From Pannonibacter phragmitetus_B (GTDB lineage Bacteria > Pseudomonadota > Alphaproteobacteria > Rhizobiales > Stappiaceae): a stretch of 64,000 nt of DNA. This document shows positions 57,109-64,000 of the stretch, one piece after another. The notes under the pieces are model-generated. The model did no database searches. It was not told the origin of the DNA and worked only from the letters and a program-made list of their open reading frames with translations. Each line of letters starts with the position of its first letter. Positions within the stretch are counted from its first letter, which is position 1. Where the stretch lies: positions 682,001 to 746,000 of the forward strand of contig NZ_JBNINT010000001.1 in assembly GCF_050510895.1 (NCBI RefSeq), written 5' to 3'. A program made the translations under genes and the position numbers.

Positions 57109-58740
57109 ATGCCGGCGCGCCGGTCCATGCGGGTTCTGATGCTGCGCGAGGGCGCAGTGTTGCTCGAACTCGCCAGCCTTGATGTGACGCTTGCCCTGTT
57201 CGATGCACTGGAGGCCGATCCTGTGGCCGGTGTGCAAGAGATCGTTCCAGCGGCCCGGACGCTGCTGATCACCCATGATCAGCTGACCATTTCTGCCGAA
57301 CAGGTGGCTGCCGAGGCCATTGTGCGGCTTGGCATGCCCCGCAAGGCAGGGGCCGCCGACGTGGTGGAGATCCCTGTCCGCTATGACGGGGAGGATCTGG
57401 CGGAAGTGGCGGAGCTCCTGGGTGTTTCCACGCGGGAAGTGATCCGCCGCCATGTGGAGGCGGACTACCTTGTCGCTTTTACCGGTTTTGCGCCGGGCTT
57501 TGCCTATCTCAGCGCGCCGCAGGTGCAGCTGCACGTGCCGCGCCGTGCCTCGCCGCGCACCCATGTGCCTGCGGGCGCCGTGGGTCTGGCGGGCGAGTTC
57601 AGCGGCATCTATCCGAAAGTCAGCCCCGGCGGATGGCAGCTGATCGGCAGGACGCCGCTCACCATGTTTGATCTGAACCGCCAGCCTGCCGCGCTGCTGC
57701 AGCCGGGGCAGCATGTGCGGTTCCGCGATATCGCGGAAGCCAGTGTTCACCCTGTGGCGAAGGTTCCGTCTGGTGCTGCAAAAGGTACGTCTGCCGCGCC
57801 GGAAGGCGGGGTGGAACGGCTGCATCTGGACGTGCTGAGCGCCGGGCTTCCGGCGCTGTTTCAGGATCATGGCCGTCCTGGACTGGTCGGCCAGGGCATC
57901 AGCCGCTCAGGCGCAGCGGACCGGGCCAGCCTGTCGCTGGCAAACCGCATCACAGGCAATCCCGCTGATGCCGCAGCTCTCGAAATCGCACCAGCCGTCT
58001 TCTCCTTCCGTGCGAGCGGCCGTGCCGTCATCGCTGTAACTGGCGCGGAACGGGCTGTCACCGTGCAGCCGGAGCGCGGCCCGCGTATTTCCGCAGCCAT
58101 GAACAGGCCTCTGGCGCTGGAGCCTGGGGACAAGGTGACGCTGGAGGCTCCCACGGCGGGCTTGCGCGGCTATCTCGCTCTGCGCGGGGGATTTGCGGTT
58201 GAGCCGGTGCTTGGCAGTGCCTCGGCAGATACGCTGGCACAGATCGGCCCTGCTGCTGTTGTGTCCGGAGCGCGGCTGTGGGCTGCAACTGGCATGAAGC
58301 TCTCCTCTGTCGAGCCCGAGGCGCTCGCCGCATTCGCTATGCCTCGCAGTGGGGAAACCATTGTGCTGGACGTGGTTCCGGGGCCGCGCACGGACTGGTT
58401 CACGCCTGCCTCTGCCGAACAGTTCCTGAAAGTCTCATGGGCCGCGACCTCCCAGGCGAGCCGCACCGGCCTGCGTCTGTCTGGACCTGTGCTGGAGCGG
58501 GCTGTCACAGGCGAGTTGCCGAGCGAAGGTACGCTGCGCGGGGCCATTCAGGTGCCTGCCAACGGCCAGCCGGTGCTGTTTCTTGCCGATCATCCGCTGA
58601 CCGGTGGCTATCCGGTCATGGCGACGGTGGCGGCGCATCATCTTGATCTGGCCGGGCAGATTCCTCCCGGCACCTTCATCCGTTTCCGGGCCGTCCGTCC
58701 CTTTACGGCCTATTCCCTTTGCGCAGGTGACACTCCATGA
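57109..58740 (+). CDS. pxpBC: 5-oxoprolinase subunits B and C fused (KipI-KipA type)
   Basis: This 543-residue fusion begins one base after the pxpA stop. Residues ~6-225 are PxpB (KipI/AHS1), with TGFAPGFAYLSA and PRRASPRTHVPAGAVGLAG. A short linker (about 226-245) leads to PxpC (KipA/AHS2), with LPALFQDHGRPGLVGQGIS, NRITGNPADAAALE and RGYLALRGGF. In many bacteria these are separate genes. A start at 57127 (MRVLMLREG) is also possible. The stop overlaps the next start by 4 bases. Confidence 0.93.
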   Translation: MPARRSMRVLMLREGAVLLELASLDVTLALFDALEADPVAGVQEIVPAARTLLITHDQLTISAEQVAAEAIVRLGMPRKAGAADVVEIPVRYDGEDLAEVAELLGVSTREVIRRHVEADYLVAFTGFAPGFAYLSAPQVQLHVPRRASPRTHVPAGAVGLAGEFSGIYPKVSPGGWQLIGRTPLTMFDLNRQPAALLQPGQHVRFRDIAEASVHPVAKVPSGAAKGTSAAPEGGVERLHLDVLSAGLPALFQDHGRPGLVGQGISRSGAADRASLSLANRITGNPADAAALEIAPAVFSFRASGRAVIAVTGAERAVTVQPERGPRISAAMNRPLALEPGDKVTLEAPTAGLRGYLALRGGFAVEPVLGSASADTLAQIGPAAVVSGARLWAATGMKLSSVEPEALAAFAMPRSGETIVLDVVPGPRTDWFTPASAEQFLKVSWAATSQASRTGLRLSGPVLERAVTGELPSEGTLRGAIQVPANGQPVLFLADHPLTGGYPVMATVAAHHLDLAGQIPPGTFIRFRAVRPFTAYSLCAGDTP

Positions 58741-60484
58741 AAAAAGTGCTGATTGCCAATCGCGGCGAGATTGCCGTGCGCATCATCCGGGCCTGCCGGG
58801 ACTATGGCCTCGCTTCGGTGGCCGTTTACGCGGACGCCGATGCCGGGGCGCTGTTTACGGAATTTGCGGACGAGGCCTATGCCCTCAATGGCGCTTCGCC
58901 GAAGGACACTTATCTCGACATCAGCAAGCTGATCGACATTGCCCATAAGTCCGGAGCCGACGCTGTGCATCCGGGCTACGGGTTCCTGTCCGAGCGCGCC
59001 GAATTCGCCCGTGCGGTGATAGACGCAGGGCTCATCTGGATCGGGCCTGCCCCGGAGGTGATCGAGGTGCTGGGCGACAAGCTGCAGGCCCGGCGCATCG
59101 CCCAGAAGGTGGGGGCACCGCTGGTGGCGGGCAGCGAGGGCGCACTGTCGAGCGCAGCCGAAGCGCTGGCCTTTGCCCGTCAGTTTGGATTGCCGCTGGC
59201 CATCAAGGCTGCCCATGGCGGCGGCGGGCGCGGGATGAAGATTGCCCGGCATCTGGACGAGGTGGAGGAGCTGTTCGAGTCCGCCACCCGCGAGGCTGTC
59301 GCGGCCTTTGGCCGGGGCGAATGCTATGTGGAGCAGTTCCTGGACCGTCCGCGCCATATCGAGGCGCAGGTTCTGGCCGACAAGCACGGCAATGTGGTGG
59401 TGGTGGGCACCCGTGATTGCTCCCTGCAGCGCCGGAACCAGAAGCTTGTGGAGGAGGCCCCTGCGCCTTTTCTCAGCGCGGCGCAGCGCGAGACGATCCA
59501 CCGGGCGGCGCGCGATATCTGCGCTGAGGCCGGCTATTCCGGCGCCGGTACGGTGGAATTTCTGCTGAGTGCTGACGGGCTGATCTCCTTCCTGGAAGTG
59601 AACACCCGCCTTCAGGTCGAGCATCCTGTCACGGAAGAGACCACCGGGCTTGATCTTGTGATCGAGCAGTTCCGCATTGCCGAGGGACAGCGGCTCGGCT
59701 TCACGACCACGCCGGAGCCGCGCGGCCATGCGCTGGAGTTCCGCATCAACATCGAAGATCCGGGCCGGGGTTTCCTGCCGTCCGCCGGTGAAATCAGCCG
59801 CTGGCGGGAGCCGTCGGGCCCTGGCGTGCGGGTGGACAGTGGCGTCGAAACCGGTTCGCTCATTCCGCCAATGTTCGATCCCTTTGCGCCAAGCTGATCG
59901 TCCGTGGTCCGACCCGCGACAAGGCCATCGCCCGCGCCCGCCGTGCCCTGGCAGAATTCGTCATCGAGGGCGTGCCATCGGTGCTGCCGTTCCACCGTGC
60001 GGTTCTGGAGCATCCGGATTTCACCGGTGCCGACTTCGAGGTTCACACCCGTTGGATCGAGACAGATTTCGCCGGAACTCTGGAGGAGGCGGCCCGCCCT
60101 GATGCGCCCGCCAGCCGCCCGCTGCTGCGGGGCCGGATCGAGATTGATGGCCGTCTGGTCGAGGTAGGCGTTCCCGATGGTTTCCTACGCCTGCTGGGAG
60201 CGGTGGCGCCTGTTGCCGGTGAAGCACCCGGTGAGACTGAAGATGCTGGCGCGGTGCGGGCGCCGGTTGCCGGCACACTTGCCCATTGGGCCGTCGAGGA
60301 AGGCGCTCTCGTCGAGGAGGGGGCCGTCCTTGCCATGATGGACGCGATGAAGATGGAAACCGCCGTCACCGCGCCCTGTTCCGGGCGTATCACCGGACTT
60401 GCTGCCGCAGGCTCCACGCAGGCCGCCAATGCAATTCTTGCCCGTATTTCGCCCGAAGGGGCACAGCCGGAGGCCAAGGCATGA
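58737..60484 (+). CDS. Biotin carboxylase-BCCP fusion (AccC-like), one frameshift
   Basis: This is an about 582-residue protein. The N-terminal biotin carboxylase domain begins KKVLIANRGEIAVRIIRACR, has the ATP glycine loop HGGGGRGMK and the catalytic LEVNTRLQVEHPVTE. The C-terminal biotinyl domain has AMMDAMKMETAV, the biotin lysine in MKM. The frame breaks at 59880-59885 (CCCTTT, one base short), after MFDP, and resumes as CAKLIVRGPTRDKA. Overlap with pxpBC and the following ABC gene is 4 bases each. No carboxyltransferase gene is present here, so the acceptor of the carboxyl group is unknown, although AccBC-like genes often accompany pxpBC. Confidence 0.87.
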
Positions 60485-62322
60485 CGCTTTCAACCAACCC
60501 GGAAACCCCGCAGACCGCAGCGCCGCTTTTGAGCATTGAAGGCCTGACCGTACGGTTCGGCAGCACAAAGGTCATTGAGGATCTTTCCTTTTCGGTTCAG
60601 CCGGGCCGCACCGTTGCTGTGGTGGGTGAATCCGGCTCAGGCAAATCGGTCACCTCACTCTCCGTCATGCGCCTTGCGGACATGATGGGTGCGCGCTTCG
60701 ATGCGGGACGCATTCTTTTTGGCGGCCGCAATCTGCTGGAGACGTCTCAGAAGGACATGCGCAGCATTCGCGGCAAGGAGATCGCCATGATCTTCCAGGA
60801 GCCGATGACCTCGCTCAATCCGGTCTTTACCATCGGTGACCAGATCAGCGAAGTGCTGATGCTGCATGAAAAAACCAGCAAGACGGCAGCCCTTGCGGAA
60901 GCGCAGCGCCTTTTGGAAATGGTGCGCCTGCCCGATGCCGCCGCGCAGTTGAAGCGCTATCCGCACCAGCTTTCCGGCGGCATGCGCCAGCGGGTGATGA
61001 TCGCTATGGCGCTAGCCTGCCGCCCCAAGCTGCTGATTGCGGACGAGCCGACCACCGCGCTGGACGTGACCATTCAGGCGCAGATCCTCAACATCCTGCG
61101 TGAGCTGCAGAAGGAACTCGGCATGGGGATGATCTTCATCACCCATGACATGGGCGTTGTGGCGGAAATGGCTGATGACGTCGTGGTGATGTGGAAGGGG
61201 CGCAAAGTGGAAGAGGGCCCGGTGGGGCAGATCTTCAACAGCCCGCAGCATCCTTACACCCAGGCTCTTCTGGCCGCCGTGCCGCGTCTTGGCAGCATGA
61301 CCGGGCAGGACTTCCCCAGGCGCCTTGCTGATCTTGCCGGTGCTGACGGCAGCATGGAGGGCAAGCAGGAGGAGCGGGTGCAGGACACCGCCCGCTATGA
61401 CAGCGCGCCGCTCCTGTCGGTCAAGGACCTGTTTGTGCGCTTCGATGTGCGGCGCAATCTGCTGGGCCGTACGACGCACCGGCTGAGCGCGGTCTCCAAC
61501 GTGTCACTCGAGATTTATCCGGGCGAGACGCTGGCACTTGTGGGCGAATCCGGGTCCGGCAAGTCCACCATCGGCCGCACCATCCAGCAGCTTCAGGAAG
61601 CCCAGTCGGGCGATGTCCTGTTCGGCGGACGCAGCTTTGCGCAGATGAGCCGGGCCGAGCGCCATGCCATGCGTCAGAAGGTGCAGTATATCTTCCAGGA
61701 CCCCTTCGCCTCGCTGGATCCGCGCAAAACGGTGGGCTTCTCCATTGCCGAGCCGATCCATACCCACGGACTGATTGCCGATCCGAAGGCGGTGCGCCGG
61801 CGGGTGGATGAGCTTCTGGAGCGCGTCGGGCTGGGATCCGAACATGCAGCGCGCTATCCGCACGAGTTCTCCGGCGGCCAGCGCCAGCGCGTGTGCATCG
61901 CCCGCGCCCTTGCCTCCAACCCGGAGCTGATTATTGCCGATGAGGCCCTGTCTGCACTGGATGTGTCGATCCAGGCGCAGATCATCAACCTCTTCATGGA
62001 CCTCCAGGCCGAGCGTGGTCTCGCCTATCTCTTCATCAGCCACGACATGGCGGTGGTGGAGAAGATGAGCCACCGGGTCGCGGTTCTCTTTCTTGGCCAG
62101 ATCATGGAAATGGGCAGCCGCCGTCAGGTCTTCGAGACGCCGGCGCATCCCTATACCCGCAAATTGCTCGCCGCTGTCCCGGTCGCCGATCCGTCGCGCC
62201 CGCGTGGCGGTGTGCTGATCGAAGGGGAAATTCCGAGCCCGGTCCGCCGGGTGGGGGATGAGCCCGCCATTCTCACTCACGAGGAAATCAGTCCCGGCCA
62301 TTTTGCCGCGCGCGGCGCCTGA
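60481..62322 (+). CDS. Dipeptide/glutathione-type ABC importer, double ATPase
   Basis: This 613-residue protein consists of two oligopeptide-type ATPase halves (about 15-275 and 305-560), each with Walker A (GESGSGKSV, GESGSGKST), an ABC signature (LSGGMRQR, FSGGQRQR) and Walker B (LLIADEP, LIIADEA). The OppD/OppF C-terminal motif HPYTQALLAAVP / HPYTRKLLAAVP is present in both. The layout is that of GsiA, the glutathione importer ATPase. The second Walker B lacks the usual DEP proline (DEAL). It overlaps the carboxylase stop by 4 bases. Confidence 0.93.
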   Translation: MTLSTNPETPQTAAPLLSIEGLTVRFGSTKVIEDLSFSVQPGRTVAVVGESGSGKSVTSLSVMRLADMMGARFDAGRILFGGRNLLETSQKDMRSIRGKEIAMIFQEPMTSLNPVFTIGDQISEVLMLHEKTSKTAALAEAQRLLEMVRLPDAAAQLKRYPHQLSGGMRQRVMIAMALACRPKLLIADEPTTALDVTIQAQILNILRELQKELGMGMIFITHDMGVVAEMADDVVVMWKGRKVEEGPVGQIFNSPQHPYTQALLAAVPRLGSMTGQDFPRRLADLAGADGSMEGKQEERVQDTARYDSAPLLSVKDLFVRFDVRRNLLGRTTHRLSAVSNVSLEIYPGETLALVGESGSGKSTIGRTIQQLQEAQSGDVLFGGRSFAQMSRAERHAMRQKVQYIFQDPFASLDPRKTVGFSIAEPIHTHGLIADPKAVRRRVDELLERVGLGSEHAARYPHEFSGGQRQRVCIARALASNPELIIADEALSALDVSIQAQIINLFMDLQAERGLAYLFISHDMAVVEKMSHRVAVLFLGQIMEMGSRRQVFETPAHPYTRKLLAAVPVADPSRPRGGVLIEGEIPSPVRRVGDEPAILTHEEISPGHFAARGA

Positions 62323-62365
62323 CCGTGACCCGCAGACCCAACGCCAATCAGCAGAGGACTTGGAA

Positions 62366-63901
62366 ATGAAACTGAAGACATGGGGCATGGGCGTTGCCGC
62401 CCTTGCGCTGGCAATCTCCGGCGCATCCTTTACTGCACAGCCCGCGTTTGCGGCTGGCAAGCTGACGGTTTCCTCCCCGCAGGATCCGGGCAGCTGGGAC
62501 CCGATCGACACCTTCCTCGTCGCCTGGGCCGCTGTCTCGACCAACATCTTTGAAGGCCTGACCTATCGCGGTCCGGACCTGAAGCTGGTGCCGGGCCTTG
62601 CCGAGAGCTGGGAAGAGCTGGACGAGGGCAAGCGTATCCGCTTCACCCTGCGCAAGGACGTGAAGTTCCACAATGGCGAGCCCTTCAACGCCGCTGCCGT
62701 GAAGTTCACCTTCGACCGCCTGCTGGGCGAAGAGGGTGCCAAGGGCCCGCAGCGCTCCAACTACATCGTCATCGACAGCGTCGAAGTCATCGACGACTAC
62801 ACGGTGGACCTGAAGCTGAAGAACCCGGATCCGGTGCTGCTGACCAAGCTGGCCGGCTATGGCGCGATGATCGTGCCGCCGCAGTACATCGCCGAGAAGG
62901 GCGAGGAGTTCTTCAACACCAATCCGGTCGGCACCGGCCCGTTCAAGTTCGTCTCCTACGCACCCAAGGCCTCCATCTCGCTGGCGGCAAACCCGGATTA
63001 CTGGGGCGGTGCACCGAAGCTGTCCGAGCTGGAGTTCCGCTTCATCTCCGAGCCTGCGACGGCCGTTGCCGAACTGCAGTTCGGCCGCGTTGATCTGGTG
63101 ATCCCGCCCACCATTCCGATCGGCATGATCCCGACCATCGAGAGCGACACCAATCTGGAGATCGTCAGCGTTCCCGGACCGACCGTGGATGCCCTGCGCT
63201 TCAACACCCGCGACGGCATCACCGCCGATCCGCGCGTGCGCAAGGCGATCATCATGGCTGTGGACCGTCAGGCCATCGTTCAGTCGATCCTCGCCGGTCA
63301 GGGCGCAGAGATCGCCAGCTTCCAGAGCGCCCTGTCCTTCGGTTATGACGCTGAGCTGAAGCCTCTGCCGTTTGATCCGGAAGGCGCGCGCAAGCTGCTG
63401 CAGGAAGCCGGTGTCCAGGACGGTGCTACCCTGCAGATCGACGTGCGCGGCAATGACGCGACCATGAACGAAGTGGCCCAGGCCATTTCCTTCTACCTGC
63501 AGTCCGTCGGCCTCAACGTTTCTGTGACCCCGCATGAGACCAGCACGCTGATCAACGACATCATCCCGCAGGGCAAGACCGGCGCGATGTTCCAGCAGAA
63601 GTGGGGCGGCTGGACCTTTGATTACGACAACACCGCCTACGCCATGTACCACACGGGCCAGAAGTGGAACCCGTATGACAAGGACGAGACGCTGGACAAG
63701 CTGCTGGAATCCCAGCGCCCGATGACTGACCGCGCAGAGCGCGAGAAGGTTCTGAAGGAAATCGGCGCCTATGTGGCCGGCAAGGCGCTGGAGCTGCCGC
63801 TCTACAACACCAACGCCATCTACGCGATCAACAAGCGGGTGAAGGGCTTCGTGCCGGCGCCGGACACGCGCCTGAAGCTCAACGAAGTCACCGTCGAGTG
63901 A
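62366..63901 (+). CDS. ABC importer substrate-binding protein (peptide/glutathione, family 5)
   Basis: This 511-residue periplasmic protein has a signal peptide (cleavage near QPAFAAG). The mature chain has the family-5 signature around VKFTFDRLLGEEG, YIAEKGEEFFNTNPVGTGPF and FPNTDEYP-like C-terminal loops. It lies between the double ATPase and the permease genes. A glutathione- or pyroglutamyl-peptide ligand would fit the 5-oxoprolinase genes upstream; this is inference. The start at 62366 is supported by the leader; frame upstream to 62258 overlaps the ATPase gene. Confidence 0.92.
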   Translation: MKLKTWGMGVAALALAISGASFTAQPAFAAGKLTVSSPQDPGSWDPIDTFLVAWAAVSTNIFEGLTYRGPDLKLVPGLAESWEELDEGKRIRFTLRKDVKFHNGEPFNAAAVKFTFDRLLGEEGAKGPQRSNYIVIDSVEVIDDYTVDLKLKNPDPVLLTKLAGYGAMIVPPQYIAEKGEEFFNTNPVGTGPFKFVSYAPKASISLAANPDYWGGAPKLSELEFRFISEPATAVAELQFGRVDLVIPPTIPIGMIPTIESDTNLEIVSVPGPTVDALRFNTRDGITADPRVRKAIIMAVDRQAIVQSILAGQGAEIASFQSALSFGYDAELKPLPFDPEGARKLLQEAGVQDGATLQIDVRGNDATMNEVAQAISFYLQSVGLNVSVTPHETSTLINDIIPQGKTGAMFQQKWGGWTFDYDNTAYAMYHTGQKWNPYDKDETLDKLLESQRPMTDRAEREKVLKEIGAYVAGKALELPLYNTNAIYAINKRVKGFVPAPDTRLKLNEVTVE

Positions 63902-63914
63902 CCTCATGACAGCG

Positions 63915-63942
63915 GCTGCCGCCTGCCCGTGCGGGCGGCAGC
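63915..63942 (+). terminator. Intercistronic hairpin after the binding-protein gene
   Basis: GCTGCCGCC (63915-63923) pairs with GGCGGCAGC (63934-63942), followed by TTTCC. It lies between the binding protein and the permease gene, and probably tunes their relative expression, as in many binding-protein operons. Confidence 0.65.
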
Positions 63943-63966
63943 TTTCCTGCCCTGAAGGAGAAGAAC

Positions 63967-64000
63967 GTGGCCAGTTTCCTCATCAAGCGCCTGCTGCAGG
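63967..64000 (+). CDS. ABC importer permease (DppB/GsiC type), 5' end only
   Basis: Eleven codons are present at the right edge: GTG then ASFLIKRLLQ. This is the usual N-terminus of a DppB-family permease. GAAGGAG lies 8 bases before the GTG. The rest is outside the window. Confidence 0.7.
   Translation, partial: MASFLIKRLLQ

Overview
The window is a high-GC (roughly 60-65% by eye), gene-dense bacterial chromosome segment with no rRNA, tRNA, CRISPR array, integrase or complete insertion sequence visible. Three TRAP transporters, oligopeptide-type and Afu/Fbp-type ABC importers, FadR-type GntR and LysR regulators and a class I P450 system point to a metabolically versatile alphaproteobacterium. 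Hyphomicrobiales or Rhodobacterales, perhaps Stappiaceae-like, is my inference; the genus cannot be read from the sequence.

Layout. 1-7.5 kb: hexuronate locus, with a GH31 glycosidase and TRAP DctQM on the minus strand diverging from TRAP DctP, a UxuR-like GntR regulator and mannonate dehydratase UxuA; UxuR-type operators lie in the divergent gap. 7.6-17.3 kb: an AfuABC-type (sugar-phosphate-like) ABC importer with two tandem substrate-binding proteins and an inositol-monophosphatase-family phosphatase, diverging from a two-component system. 17.3-21.2 kb: LysR, cytochrome P450, 2Fe-2S ferredoxin and ferredoxin reductase. 21.2-27.8 kb: TRAP transporter, M20 amidohydrolase, MmgE/PrpD and a divergent LysR. 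28-35 kb: RND efflux pair, DHA2-type MFS exporter and MarR regulator. 35-38.7 kb: orphan PLP decarboxylase and a FadB-like bifunctional beta-oxidation enzyme. 38.8-45.9 kb: split transketolase, SDR and TRAP operon without a sugar kinase, a LysR gene and a broken LysR remnant. 46-54.8 kb: two-partner secretion pair, a giant TpsA adhesin of about 2,360 residues and its TpsB transporter. 55.3-64 kb: GntR regulator, 5-oxoprolinase PxpA and PxpBC, a biotin carboxylase-BCCP fusion and a glutathione/peptide-type ABC importer running off the window.

Sequence quality matters here. About eighteen genes or gene segments are broken by what looks like one missing base, nearly always in a G/C homopolymer and on both strands, with intact protein similarity continuing in the next frame. 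I read these as homopolymer undercalls in the sequence rather than gene decay. Such genes are annotated full length with the breakpoints given. The LysR remnant at 45.6-45.9 kb is the one locus that looks truly degenerate.

Together the genes form a chain of small catabolic islands, most with their own transporter, enzymes, regulator and recognisable palindromic operators.
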